The translations under genes were made by a program, and so were the position numbers. The notes below the pieces were generated by a model. That model had not been told where the DNA came from and did no database searches. It worked only from the letters and a program-made list of their open reading frames with translations. From Epiperipatus broadwayi (lineage: Eukaryota; Onychophora; Udeonychophora; Euonychophora; Peripatidae): 64,000 nucleotides of DNA. Each line of letters begins with the position of its first letter. The stretch's first letter is position 1. The stretch spans positions 15,121,490 to 15,185,489 of the forward strand of contig JAQFVV010012400.1 of the NCBI GenBank assembly GCA_028023455.1, read 5' to 3'. Positions 1 through 11,959 of the stretch are shown in pieces.

Positions 1-38
1 TGCATTTCTGGTGTTCAAACTTTTCATTAACTCTAGAG

Positions 39-509
39 CAGTGGTCTTCAACCTTTTCACACCTGCGGACCGGTAAAAATAAGGATAAGGTTTCGCGGAC
101 CAGCAGAAGTCTATAGATAAATTTTCTTAAAGATGTAAAAAGCTTAGCCTTAGATGAAGTTATATATATATGGAGTTTGTATAATAAAAAACTTTTTTTT
201 TTTAAATTTTGAATTTTTTTAGAAAAGTAATAAAAAATTTAATTCTATCCCCTCCCCCCATAAACATCTGTGATAACTAGAAAAACAAATTAATTTATGT
301 ATGATTGATTAGATTTTGTTTTTGTTCTGTTTCTTTTTTTTTAACCAGGTAAAAGTGCAATGAAAAAATAAATAAAAATTGTTTATATTAATTAAAAGTT
401 TAAAATCTTATTATTTTGTTATTACAAACTTTTTGCCAGTCTAGCATGGACCAGAAAAAAACTTCTGCGGCCCGGTGCCGGTCCACGGCCCGATGGTTGA
501 AGACCACTG
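39..509. mobile_element. Non-autonomous hAT MITE with perfect 8-bp target duplication
   Basis: The element begins CAGTGGTCTTCAACC and ends GGTTGAAGACCACTG, a terminal inverted repeat of about 15 bp. It is followed inward at both ends by related GC-rich 'cggaccgg / ccggtccacgg' sequence. Both sides carry the same 8-bp direct repeat CTCTAGAG (31-38 and 510-517). An 8-bp duplication plus CAGNGGTCT termini is diagnostic of the hAT superfamily. The interior is AT-rich with no coding potential, so a transposase must have been supplied in trans. The intact TSD suggests a fairly recent insertion. Confidence 0.93.
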
Positions 510-1282
510 CTCTAGAGCAATAAAACCATTTCAATATATATTTCATATATTTAAAAATTATAAGGAAATAATATATATAGAGAGAAAGATTATAATTTAA
601 ATCAATTTAATTAAAAACTTTGTGTGTGAGGGTGGGTGCATGTGCAGAGATATTTTTTACAATGAGATATGATGTGATGAATTAATTGGTTCCATAAATT
701 TATTTATTATATCATCTATTCTTTGTAGACTATATTTAGGAATAATTCATTTCAGTTCCATAGCCTAGACCAAAATCATAATCTAAACAATCATTTAAGC
801 AAAAACATGTAAATAAAATAATACATACAAAATTAATTCCTATACATAATGTAGTTAGATTGTTTTTTTAAAAAGTTATCTTTTAAAAAAATGAAATTAA
901 ATAAAGTAATATATTCTAATAAAAATTCACAGTTTGTTGATTTCAGATGTTCTGCTTTATTACGAAATAAAGTTCAGCACTTATCGGATCTGCATGAGCA
1001 GCCCCATCATGCCTGATAATGCTATGCAATGTATTTCTTTTCCTAAATCTGGTAAACTTCGCTGGTAATAAATTCTTTGGCAGAAACAACATTTGCACTA
1101 GGAAACTCATCAAAAAAGTTTTCAGACATAAATAATCACCTCAATTAACAATTTGATTTTAATTAATTCACATTACCAAATGTTTCCATTTGTCTCTGAT
1201 ATTACAACATAAATTGTTCATACTGAAAATTCTTTATTATCTATACACTTTTTGTTACATCATTTTAAAAAATGATGTAAAT

Positions 1283-3704
1283 CAGGGATGGTGAACCGTT
1301 TTACCATGGAAAGCCTCATTCAACTTAGGCAATAGTGAAAATGCAGCAGGGACTTGATAGACCCATACCTGATTATAGAGTTTTTGGAAATTTACTTACA
1401 TTAACACCCACTATAAACTTGTTATTGAATAAATGTATAATACCAATACAAAAATAAAAATTGCATAGTAGGATAAAAAATGATAATTTTTCAAACAATT
1501 ATTTAAATCACCATTTATTACTTTTTGTTATAACAACAAAAGAATATGAATACCATATAAATATGCAGAAAATTATATATAGTAACAATTGTATTATTTT
1601 AGATTTAGAAAATAATTGATAGCTAATTTAATGAAACATTTTCATTTGTTGTTTATTTAAAAGAAATTGAATATTTGTTTTCAGCTTTGTAATACATAAA
1701 TTGAGTTGGTCTTCTAAATAAGCATTAGTTATGTGGGACCTTAAACAAGTCTTAATTTGGATTAGACAAGGAAAATGTTGATTTGCAACTATAAATTGTT
1801 TCAAAGCAGGAAAGTATATGAAGAGCATATTGACATAAACATGGATATTCACTGCATTTTTCCATATTTCAATGGAATCTTTTTCAGTATCAAAAAGAGA
1901 TTTTATAATATTATCTTCCCCTAACTCAATTAATCCCATTTGTAGTTCCACGGATGCTTTTGAGATAACAACTATGTGTGTTCAAAAGGTAGTTTCATGA
2001 CAATAGTATTCTCTTCAAAATCAAATAATTCTTCGGGATATTCTTAAATTAACGAGTATAATCATTGAAGGTTTTGCAAACATATTTCTGCTTGTTTAAC
2101 ATTTTTGCTATTTGCAGAAAATATTCTTGGGATATATCTGTTTGAGAGAACAATGTTTTGAAAAATGCCAACTTTTTTTGATTCACCTGGATTTTTTGCC
2201 ACATATATATATATTTTTGTTTTAACTTGTAAAGAAATATTTAATTCATTTTGCTTTGTCATATCACACAAAAATGCAGCACTTCTACAAAAAAAATGTT
2301 ATCTGCTAATTTGTATTGGTTTTCTTGTTCCTTGTAAATTGTTAAAATATGTTAGATTCCAATCAAAATTTTTCCTCTTGATAATCAGTGCACTTTACAA
2401 TATGATAAATTAACCCTACATGTTTCAGAATTAATAATATTGCATTGCATTCCCTTGAATAAAGTTAACAGTTGCAATGACTTTATCTAAAGTATTATGT
2501 AAAATAGTTGATTTAGCACAAAGATTTTGTTGGTGCAATATATAGTTGAACAATATTATCTTTTCAAATGAATTTTCTTTTTAACAAAGAAATGAATCCT
2601 TCTCACTTACTTCTCATAGAAGGTGTACCATCAGTATATACACTCACCAGATTATCAAGGTTTAGTTCTGTTTACAACATATTTCTTTAAAGATATTAAA
2701 AATGTTAATTCCACGAGTCCTACCAATAAGTACACTCAAAGTGAGTAGTTCCTCATAACAATAAAAATCTTCAGTTATAACACAAATAAAATATAATATT
2801 TGAATTGAGTTAGTTTTATCAGTGATTTCATCTAATACAATTGAAAAATATATATTTTTATTGTGAATTATTGTGCGAAATTGTTCTGTCACATTCTGAA
2901 ACAATATGTGTTGTCTATCAGTTATAGTCCTTCTTGAAAGAGATAATTGATATATTTGTCACTTTTTTCTGGATCTAAACATCCCACTGTTTCAATAATA
3001 CATTCTTTTATTCCTTCTACAACACTAAATGGTTTGCCTCTTTTCCAAAAATATGTGCTATTTTGTATGTAAGATCAACTGCAGAATTGCTCTTCTTGAT
3101 AAAGGAAGCAAAAGTTTCTTGTTGGTGATGCTTTTCTTTTTTCAATGTTTGAAGCAGGCTTCTTCTTCTATTTTGGCATATTTATGTTCCTTACAAATTA
3201 AATAATGTTGATTTTAATTGAACTTTTTTAAAGCTGATAATATTATATTGCATAACAAACAAGCCATTTTATTTTTTACAGAGATTAAAAAATACTCTAG
3301 CTCCCATTCTTCATTAAATATTCTGTCTTATTCAGACAACTTTCTTTTTCTAGACATGTTGGGTAATTAATAAATTATCAAAAAATAATGATACACACAG
3401 ATAGGAATCTACCAGCTGACCAAAAATCTATCTTGAGACTGTTGGCTTTTGACTCATCAGCAAATCTGCATTATTATTAGTGGCAGTGTGCAATATTCAA
3501 TGCACTATGGGACCTCTGCGATAATATATATGAAATCTTGTTTACTGTAAGTGCTTATTAATCTGTTGGCACACATCTTATAGACTACAACTTTTATTAT
3601 ATATTATTTTAAATAAAAAATACATTTTTACACTAAGGATAAGTCTAAACAAGAAACTCCAAAAGGCCATATGCAGCTTTAAGGCTGCTAGTTCCCCACC
3701 TATG
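1283..3704 (-). mobile_element. Decayed autonomous hAT transposon (GTF2IRD2/ZBED-like)
   Basis: The ends look like degenerate hAT termini. The left end begins CAGGGATGGTGAACC; the right end, read on the other strand, begins CATAGGTGGGGAAC. The 8-bp flanks ATGTAAAT (1275-1282) and GTGCAGAT (3705-3712) agree at 5 of 8 positions, all differences being transitions, as expected for an old target duplication. The interior encodes a broken hAT transposase on the minus strand, annotated separately. Boundaries are inferred from the terminal motifs and may be off by a few bases. Confidence 0.65.
1628..3356 (-). pseudogene. hAT transposase pseudogene, GTF2IRD2/ZBED-like
   Basis: Fragments of one transposase appear in the right order on the minus strand but in different frames with stops. 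The N-terminus near 3356 starts MSRKRKLSE, then a stop, then FNEEWELEYF and a CLLC cysteine pair, typical of the BED-like zinc finger in this family. Next comes KIAHIFGK...PFSVVEGIKECI near 3040, then an open stretch (2904-2662) with the catalytic-core signature FSIVLDEITD (family: LDESTD). The C-terminal hAT dimerisation region (1951-1628) contains FPALKQFIVA, LRSHITNAYLEDQL and further matches. Multiple frameshifts and stops rule out activity. Parts of the central domain are hard to follow. Confidence 0.8.
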
Positions 3705-3719
3705 GTGCAGATGATTGAT

Positions 3720-4885
3720 TTAGCCATACCATATTCAAAATTTATATATTAAACAACTTTCGTTCATAAAAAAGATCTTTCTTTTTTTTTCTTAACTTCA
3801 ATACTAAACAGTTTTTTGATTCATGGAAAAAAATCCTAATACAAATGAACAAATTGTGGAAAAAAACTAATTGCAAATAAATTCACAAAATGAGACAAAG
3901 ATGTCTGCCACTTTACTCAAAGCTTTAAAAATTTGAAAAATCTTAAGTATAACACTACATAATTGCTAAATCAGCCAATAAGTAGCACTCATCATAATAC
4001 TGATCATTTCAGTCATTTAATGGCTTTGGAAATTTAGTAATTTCTATTATTTAGCAGTTAGATTTCTACTATTATTATTACAATTTCTATTCAATAATTT
4101 TTTTTAAAATTTTACTTCAACAGAATCAGCTTTCAAATTCTGATTTTATTGTTAATGATTTATAGTATACATATTATGTGTAGGTGAATCCTTTAAAAAA
4201 ATATATAATTTTCTTTCATTGCTAGAGATTTAGCAATTCCATGTTTAGCACAAGATTTCTGCTATTATTATTATAATTTTGTTTCAAAAATTATTTCTTT
4301 TTTGATGTCTACATATATCAGTTTTCAATTCTGATTTTACAGTTCCAAGCTAAAATTATTATACTATATGCATCTAAGAAAATACCTTTTTTTTAAAAAA
4401 AAGCGTCCATTTTTATCTTAGATATAGAAAAAGATAAATGAACTAAATTGATAACTAAAATTTGGAACAAAGATGTCTGCCATTCTATGTTTGCTATATA
4501 TATTTGCATCTATTGTATTGTTTGTTCACTCTAAAAGTGTATCACAATTCCCTGGAGCATGTGAATTTGTGAATGGAAAATGTATAAATGAATTAATAAT
4601 GCCGATCAAATACTGATACTAATAATTGACTAGTAGATATATAAATGTGTTGATGTTATATTTTATTCAAATGTTTACAAATGTTTCCCACAAATTACAA
4701 TGGTAAAGAGATAATTTATAAAATAAATGTTCTACATTTTTTTTTTTTTATAAATTTTTTTATGTACTTCATTCTCAATTCTCAAAGTCCTAAGGGTTTT
4801 TTTTTATTTATTTTTTTACATAAGATCAATTTTGCAAATACACTTAAAAACACATTATGATTATATTTGTGTTTATTAATAACCA
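3720..4885. other. AT-rich spacer, no feature recognised
   Basis: Homopolymer runs and simple AT-rich sequence on both strands. I see no coding match, no clear inverted repeat and no RNA gene. Confidence 0.5.
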
Positions 4886-5030
4886 AAGTCCTGTATGGTT
4901 TAGTGCAGTGATATAGACTGTGGAACCTGGGATCTATGCACCAGGACTCCAAACTCTGTCAATTCCAGTGCTCAAATTTATGAACTCCCAAGTAATAAAC
5001 TATTTGATTATTATTATTATTATTACAATA
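4886..5030 (+). repeat. tRNA-derived SINE with (ATT)n tail
   Basis: Starts with a tRNA-like head: an A-box-like segment around TTTAGTGCAGTGATATAGAC, then a degraded B-box region. A conserved body follows (CAATTCCAGTGCTCAAA, then GAACTCCCAAGTAATAAA), ending in an ATT microsatellite. The same body is recognisable at 10.7 kb (minus), 11.6, 34.3, 39.9, 51.2 (minus) and 51.4 kb, which defines a dispersed family. The tRNA origin is inferred from the head; the parent tRNA cannot be assigned. Confidence 0.7.
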
Positions 5031-5099
5031 CACTAATACAGTATAATGATTTAAAATAATGTAATATAAATAAAATGTCTGTTAATTAAAACAAAATTG

Positions 5100-8000
5100 T
5101 AATATATATATAATACAGTACATGTTAAAAGGCTGCAGAAAGGAGTTTGCTATTAACTGAAAGGAGACCCTTTGATTCCTCTTGGAGGCCTTAAAGGAAC
5201 AAAGCAGGGCAAATTCCTAATGTCCACTCCATACGTTCTTGTCGTTGCAGCTGTTATTACTATGTGATTATTCATATAGTATACGAACATGGATGGGCTG
5301 CTCACCAACACGCATTAGCCAGCATGGTGAGTTTATTGGCTTTTTACCTCTGAGTTTAAGATCAAGAAACACCATGGTCTTTCTTCTCAGTGCCTGATAA
5401 GGCAGAATGAATGTTTGTGTAAATGATAAATATTTTCCCCATACATATATACAATTATGACAGACAAAAATAAAGCATGGCCCTTATTCCCAGGAGGCTG
5501 TAAAGTCACCAACCAAGGCAGCGGTTGGTGGCAGAGGGTGCTAAGAATCCCCTGATTGTGGACCCAGGCTGCCATTTGATGATGACTTTTTATTTAGGTA
5601 CTTACAACTGCAGATCACTTTCAAGTGAAGGAAGATTGCAAGAATTAGAAGAAGAACTGTCTTATATTAAATGGGACATTATTGGACTTTGTGAAGTTAG
5701 AAGAAAAGGAGAAGAAACAATTGATTTAAAAAGTGGACATATACTCTATTATAAAGGCACACATATTGGAAATACAAGTGGAGTAGGATTCATTATAAAT
5801 AAAAAGTGGAAGAACAATATTGTGGAGATTGATGGTGTATCGGACAGAGTGGCAAGATTAGTTATACAACTTAATAGCAGATACCAAATGCAGATAATTC
5901 AGGTTTATGCCCCAACAAGTTCTCATAGTGATGAAGTAGTAGAAGATTTTTATATGGATGTACAAAAGGCTTTTGATCAGAGTAAACAACATTTTAAAAT
6001 TGTTATGGGAGACTTTAATGCTAGAATTGGTAGACAAATGAAAGATGAAATTGCTGTAGGTAATTTTGGTTATGGTAATAGAAATGAGAGAGGACATAGA
6101 CTTGTGGAGTTTGCAGAAAAAGAAAAACTTTATATTATGAATTCATTTTTTGAGAAAAATGTTAAAAGGAAATGGACATGGAAGCATCCAAATGAAGGTA
6201 CAGCAGAATTGGATTATATTTTGACTAACAGAAAATACATATTTCAAGATTGTAATGTTCTTAATAAATTTAACACAGGAAGTGATCATCGATTAGTAAG
6301 GTGTAAGTTACATGTTAATGTAAAACTAGAGAGACAAAAATTATTAAGAAAAACAATATTTACAGTTGATATTCCTAATCTTCAGAAACATTCTAATGAA
6401 TTTAAATTAGAACTTACAAATAGGTTTCAAGTGTTAGGAGATTTTGAACATGATTCAGATTTGAATGAAATTAATATGAAAATAACTGATACACTTTTAA
6501 AAACTGCAACAAACATAGCTGGTAGAAAAAAGCAGCAATTGACTAATAAAATTTCTACTGAGACTAGAGAATTTATGAAGAAAAGAAGGAATATGAAGAT
6601 ATACAAAAATGATGTATTAAAAAGAATTGAATATCTCGAATTTTGTAAAATGGTACGGAAAAGAGTTGAAAATGATATAAGAAAGTATAACTGTGAAATA
6701 GCAAGGAAAGCTGTAGAAGAAAATAAAAGTCTCAAAAATGTTAAACAACATTTTGGTATTGGTAGGAAATTTATATCTGCAATAAGAAAAAAAGATGGAA
6801 TTATTACTAAAAAGAGAGATGACATCATGAAATTGGTAGAAGATTTTTATCAAGAATTATATAGTAATAAAGAACAAGTACCTCCTATATCTATTACATC
6901 TTCCGAATTGCCCAGAATTTTAAATGAAGAAGTGAGACATGCAATTAAGTGTATGAAGAAAGGAAAGGCTCCAGGAAATGATGGAATTATAATTGATATA
7001 TTAAAAGAAGCAGGTGAAGAAATAGAAACAATTTTAGCAAAGTTATATACCAAATGTCTAAATGATAAAGATGTACCGGAAGATTGGAAGAATGCAGTAA
7101 TAATATTAATATTTAAAAAAGGTGATAAAGAAGATATTAGAAATTACAGACCTATCAGCCTTTTATCAGTTTTATATAAAATTTTTACCAAGATAATTAC
7201 AACTAGGCTACAGAGAACTTTGGATTTCCACCAACCAAGAGAACAAGCTGGATTTAAAAGTGGTTTTAGTACAATAGATCATATCCAGGTATTGAGAGAA
7301 GTCATAGAAAGGACAAATGAATATGAGTTGTCATTATGTTTTGGATTTGTAGATTATGAAAAGGCATTCGATTCTATACACATTTCTTCAGTGATTAAAG
7401 CATTGGATCATCAAGGTATAGATCCAGGATATTGTCATATTTTAAAGAATATTTATAAAAATGCAACAGCAACAATTAGATTACATAATGATACTGGAAA
7501 AATCAACATTGAGAAAGGTGTAAGACAAGGTGACTCCATATCTCCAAAACTCTTTACAGCAGTGCTGCAAGAAGTATTTTGTGGATTAAAATGGGAAACT
7601 AAAGGAGTGAAAGTAAATGGAGAGTATTTAAGTCATTTAGATTTCGCAGATGATGTAGTTGTTTTTGCAAATAATGCTTCAGAGCTGCAGGAAATGTTGC
7701 AGGAGTTAGCAGATGAAAGTAGAAAAGTAGGACTAAAGATAAATGTTAAAAAGACTAAAGTAATGTTTAATCGATTTGCTCAAAATATGAAAATAAAGAT
7801 TGATTATGAAGAATTAGAAGAAGTTAACAGTTACAAATACCTTGGTCAGATTATTAATACAGATGGAAACATAATGGAGGGAATTAATCATAGAATTAAA
7901 CTTGGTTGGAGTGCTTTTGGTAGAAATAACTTGATACTAAAAGGAAATATGCCTATGTGTTTGAAAAGGATGGTTTTTAACAAATGTGTTTTACCAGTTC

Positions 8001-8425
8001 TTACTTATGGATCTGAGACTTGGACACTTAATAGAAGAGCAATACAGAGACTTCAGACCACTCAAAGGAGTATGGAGAGATGTATGTTGGGAGTAACAAG
8101 AAGAGATCGAAAATGCAATGTATGGGTAAGACAACAAACAGGTGTTACTGACCTTATTGAAAAAATTAAAAGATTGAAATGGAGTTGGGCTGGACATATT
8201 GCTAGAATAGATGATAATAGATGGACAATTGAAATTTTAAACTGGATTCCAAGAGATTGTAAAAGATCCAGAAAGAGACCACATGTGAGATGGATGGATG
8301 AAATAAGAAAATGTGCAGGGGTGTTGTGGAGAAGAGAATCTAAAGATCGGAGAAGATGGATTAAACTTGGAGAGATCTTCATCCTGCAGTGGATTGATAA
8401 TGGTTGATGATGATGATGATGATGA
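5100..8425 (+). mobile_element. RTE-like non-LTR retrotransposon, apparently full length
   Basis: A GC-richer leader (about 5100-5578) precedes a single long ORF (5579-8407). The ORF stop sits inside a TGA/GAT trinucleotide run (about 8404-8424), the short-repeat 3' end typical of RTE-type LINEs instead of poly(A). Two decayed copies of the same family lie on the minus strand at 17.98-18.75 and 21.07-23.33 kb. The exact 5' boundary and target duplication were not found. Confidence 0.85.
5579..8407 (+). CDS. Endonuclease/reverse transcriptase of RTE-like LINE
   Basis: This single ORF is the LINE's replication protein: it nicks target DNA and copies its own RNA into the nick. I choose the ATG at 5579 because the open frame upstream offers only TTG (5525) and the endonuclease fold starts just after this ATG; that gives 942 residues. 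The N-terminal APE-type endonuclease has TYNCRSL (about residue 8), LCEVRR (Glu near 39), GDFNAR (144-149) and SDHR (235-238). The reverse transcriptase has FKKGD...NYRPISLL, FVDYEKAFDS (catalytic Asp near 592), GVRQGDSISP (647-656) and FADD (about 689-692). The C-terminus carries the WAGHIAR...RW segment common in these elements. All catalytic residues I can check are present and there is no internal stop. Similar proteins are often misannotated as 'craniofacial development protein 2-like'. Confidence 0.93.
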   Translation: MMTFYLGTYNCRSLSSEGRLQELEEELSYIKWDIIGLCEVRRKGEETIDLKSGHILYYKGTHIGNTSGVGFIINKKWKNNIVEIDGVSDRVARLVIQLNSRYQMQIIQVYAPTSSHSDEVVEDFYMDVQKAFDQSKQHFKIVMGDFNARIGRQMKDEIAVGNFGYGNRNERGHRLVEFAEKEKLYIMNSFFEKNVKRKWTWKHPNEGTAELDYILTNRKYIFQDCNVLNKFNTGSDHRLVRCKLHVNVKLERQKLLRKTIFTVDIPNLQKHSNEFKLELTNRFQVLGDFEHDSDLNEINMKITDTLLKTATNIAGRKKQQLTNKISTETREFMKKRRNMKIYKNDVLKRIEYLEFCKMVRKRVENDIRKYNCEIARKAVEENKSLKNVKQHFGIGRKFISAIRKKDGIITKKRDDIMKLVEDFYQELYSNKEQVPPISITSSELPRILNEEVRHAIKCMKKGKAPGNDGIIIDILKEAGEEIETILAKLYTKCLNDKDVPEDWKNAVIILIFKKGDKEDIRNYRPISLLSVLYKIFTKIITTRLQRTLDFHQPREQAGFKSGFSTIDHIQVLREVIERTNEYELSLCFGFVDYEKAFDSIHISSVIKALDHQGIDPGYCHILKNIYKNATATIRLHNDTGKINIEKGVRQGDSISPKLFTAVLQEVFCGLKWETKGVKVNGEYLSHLDFADDVVVFANNASELQEMLQELADESRKVGLKINVKKTKVMFNRFAQNMKIKIDYEELEEVNSYKYLGQIINTDGNIMEGINHRIKLGWSAFGRNNLILKGNMPMCLKRMVFNKCVLPVLTYGSETWTLNRRAIQRLQTTQRSMERCMLGVTRRDRKCNVWVRQQTGVTDLIEKIKRLKWSWAGHIARIDDNRWTIEILNWIPRDCKRSRKRPHVRWMDEIRKCAGVLWRRESKDRRRWIKLGEIFILQWIDNG

Positions 8426-8429
8426 CATG

Positions 8430-10675
8430 TTAAAATGACCAAACATCAGTGCTTTAAATCTAGCTACTTCCAGTTCTAAAAGTATTATCAGTCTTGAAAA
8501 TCATAGTAATGTAAGCACACACACAAAAAAAATGTCCCATAAGCATTCATTTCAAAACATTAATTATGAATCTCTGTGTATTAGCAAGAAAACACAAATC
8601 AATTCCGCTATTTAAACAAGCACAATTTGAACATATAATATATATTAACAATGGGGGAGGGGGGTTTAAATGAACTATTTGTTATAGCTCTAGTCATGGA
8701 ATTCATTATAACAAAAGTGAACACAAATTTTTATATTCAGTCACATAGGTAAAAAAAAAAAAAAACTTTAAATAACCCATTGCAAGTTAAAGGTCTTCTC
8801 AGTAGTCCCTATGATTTTTCCATCTTTGTTTTAGCTATAAATATCTCAATACCCATTAGTATATCCATTAACTACTAAATATTGGAGAGTTATCAGAGTT
8901 AGTCATGAGCCAACTACCTGAAGAAAAATTCGTAAGTCCATCTGAAAAAATTTTCAAGTTTACTGGATCAAGATATGAATCCCAATCCAAATATAGCAAG
9001 TGAGGGATACGATACCACAGTATATGCAAACTCACATTATATAGTATATATAAAAAGATAAATGAAAGATATGTAATAAACATTTTAAATAAATATCATA
9101 TCTAAACTTTTTTACAAATATAATTAGATCAAACATTAGGGAATATATATATGGTTGCATTAAATAGAAAGCCATCTTAAAAGAAAAATTATCCAAATAT
9201 AAAACTGTCTGCAAAAAAAATATAATTTTTTGAAGTCATTTATACTTCATTTATAATAGACAAAATCAAAATACAGCTGTTTCCCATTAACTGTCATTAA
9301 TTCAAAAGCCTTTAATTTCTCAAGGAGTAAAATAACAAAAGACTGCTTTAAACTTCATCTAGGTTTAATTAACTTAGGTCTCCAGTTCTTCAATGCTAGC
9401 AATAAGAAGTCATTTAAAAGAAGAGCATCTAAGGGAGGAATTAAATGAAAACTATTAATTTTGAGAAACAAATGGTCGTTGTTTAATTTTAAAAAAATTT
9501 CATACACTATTGATATAGATAAAAATAATTTTTATTACTGCTTTTTTAAAACATCATTTTATCATAAATTTACTTCTATGCATTTTTTTTTTTTGTCAAA
9601 CATTTATTTTTTAATATCTTTTGATTTATTATCTGATTGTTTAGAATTGCAAATCAGGTTTCAAATGTTACTCACGGAAGCATATCAATGGCATTCCCTA
9701 AATTATTAATGTCTATAAGCCAAATTCAGAAATTAAACAATAATGCACCCATATCCATGACATTTGATTCCAAATCACTTGTGTATATCAAATCGCAGAT
9801 AATAACGAATAATATCATAACTGACGTTTTAATGCAACATACGTTCATATAAATATATTGTTTAAACACCGTGAACAAAAAAAAAAAAAATATTATTTAA
9901 CTTTCTAGATTTTTTAAATATTTCATTTACTTTTTTTATTATTATTATGCCAATATTTAGCGTTTTTGAGAATAGTGCTTAAGGAGAATACTATAGTCTA
10001 AACAGTTTATATTGAGCAATTCAAAAACACATTATCATTATTATATGCTCAACAATTATCGTGGTGCAATAGTTTCATAGGAAGCAAAATGTATCATAAC
10101 ATCAGATTTACTGATACAGCAGTTCATTCAAATAAAAGATAAACTTTACAAATTATTTAAGGATTAATGAAATATGTAGAAGGCTTGGGATTAAAACAAT
10201 GCACCAAATTTAAACTACATAATAAAGATGGCTGGAAAGAATAAAAGATTCAAAAGTAAATAAATAAAGAGTTTTTAAATATTGGTAAAGTTGTTCAGTT
10301 AATGGTAAAATATTGAATGGTACATAGACTTTTAATTTATTTATTAAATGGTCAGTTACTTGTGAGTTCAAACATTTTTTCAGCACTGAACCAAACTAAT
10401 TTCCTTCATCTGAAGACATCAAGATTTTTTTTAATGTTTTATCAATTAGGAATGGTTTAAAAATCTTTAGTTCTCCATACTGGACAAAATTGCTCAACTT
10501 TTTAATATTGATAAAAGAACAATCTGTAGTGTAGTCTAATGAAATTAGACTAAAGGAAAAGTCTAATTAAATGTTTTATTTGGAAAAAAATATAGTAAAG
10601 ACTTGGAAGAAAATACAAAAGATACACTGCAAAAGATAAGAATAAAAATTCATAATATTAATAGTAATTGAATAG
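8430..10675. other. AT-rich spacer, no gene recognised
   Basis: Long AT-rich stretch with A and T homopolymers and a short G-rich run near 8650. Several short ORFs are open only because of base composition; none has a recognisable motif. Confidence 0.5.
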
Positions 10676-10677
10676 CT

Positions 10678-10800
10678 TTATGTTTGGGAATTCATAAAAA
10701 GTTTGAGCATTGGAATTGCCAGAATTGAAACTGATTTCTTATACTTCTGAATCTGACATTGTAGCACTGTAGTAAATCATACAGGGCAAAATATAGTAAT
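10678..10800 (-). repeat. tRNA-derived SINE, reverse orientation
   Basis: Read on the minus strand it gives CCCTGTATGATTTACTACAG, then a body with CAATTCCAATGCTCAAAC and TGAATTCCCAAACA. This matches the SINE at 4886-5030 along most of its length. Confidence 0.6.
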
Positions 10801-11229
10801 CAAAAGAGACAATTAAAAAAAAAAAAACTAACCTGGGCATAAACTAAAAGGTATATCAATTATAAAAAAAAACATACCAGATTATAAGTTTTAAAAAAAT
10901 TATAAAATGATCTATAAAAAAAAAGAGTTACAATTGTTTAATAGAGAAAATAAAATATAGAAAAGCTTGTAAAAGATATTAGTATGATATCATTATGAAC
11001 TAATTTTAAACTTATCCTTGAACAATAGATTTATTCAAACTTCAATGTTATGAAGATTAGATTAAACATATAATACAGCTGACCAATGAAATTACAATGA
11101 AAGTAAACAAATAGCTAATGACATAATCATGCCAGTTAGAGTACTAAGTCAGTGAATCTGATTGTTTCCAGTAAGGAAGATCTGTCTATATATCGGAAAT
11201 CAATTTGAGAGGATAGTTGGACAATTTCA

Positions 11230-11425
11230 AACAATTATCAGTTTCCAGATATAGAATGCAGTAAGGCATGCTCAAGCCTGGAGCTGGAAGTTGCTAGCTA
11301 TTCTTACCATTCTCTCTGCACAAGAGGCAAGCCAACCATGGATTGGAAGTACCGGGGATCAAAAGGAGAATCTCAGCATTCCTTTCCAAGCACTATTATT
11401 ATTATTATTATTAATAACAAAACAT
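11230..11425 (+). repeat. Possible second SINE-like insert with (ATT)n tail
   Basis: A GC-richer block (about 11260-11390) stands out from its AT-rich surroundings and ends in an ATT microsatellite (about 11393-11422), a typical retroposed tail in this window. Its body does not match the other SINE family. Only one copy is seen, so the assignment is tentative. Confidence 0.35.
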
Positions 11426-11599
11426 TAGCAATTCCTAACCATATCAGAGATAAACCTTTTTATTTAAACTGTTGTGTTATTGAATTATTTATAATAAATA
11501 TCTTAATATTTCTTTATGTTGTGTATTACTATTGAATGGATAGGACATTATAGCAGCAATACAGATATGAGCATAACAGATAATAATCAGTTTAAGACA

Positions 11600-11730
11600 G
11601 ATAAATAGTGATGACATAGCCTTTGCCTGAAATTTAATGCAGTGATAGACTCTGATCATTCATGTAGTTCGACCTTCAAACTTCTTATAAATTCCTGAGT
11701 AATAAAACCATTCAATTATTTATTTATTTA
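11600..11730 (+). repeat. tRNA-derived SINE fragment
   Basis: Contains TTTAATGCAGTGATAGACTC (A-box region), a B-box-like GTAGTTCGACCTTC, and the 3' body with TTCCTGAGTAATAAAACCATT followed by an ATTT microsatellite. Same family as 4886-5030. Confidence 0.65.
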
Positions 11731-11878
11731 AAAGTGATGACTATTATATATATATAAGAAATCAACTTTATTATCATTGAAAGTAGATATGTAAATGTAA
11801 ATTTTGCTACAGTATATATAATATATACGGGGGTTGAATTCAGACTTTCACGTGACCCTCAACTATCCATGCTATCTC

Positions 11879-11959
11879 ATACTGCTGATACACTTGATCA
11901 CACATATGTCGAAAAGATTATCTTTTCAACATGTATGTGATCAAGTGTATCAGCAGTAT
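11879..11959. repeat. 81-bp near-perfect hairpin
   Basis: Two 40-bp arms (11879-11918 and 11920-11959) are inverted copies with about four mismatches clustered near the loop and one unpaired base between them. An RNA from either strand would form a long hairpin of pre-microRNA size. It could equally be a small foldback insertion. No longer terminal repeats or target duplication were recognised. Confidence 0.8.

Noticed and set aside
5525-5578. Upstream extension of the LINE ORF
   Set aside because: The frame is open but begins with TTG, not ATG. The endonuclease domain starts right after the ATG at 5579.
8862-9214. Overlapping short minus-strand ORFs near 8.9-9.2 kb and similar ones throughout
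   Set aside because: Hydrophobic, low-complexity frames expected by chance in AT-rich DNA; no motifs.
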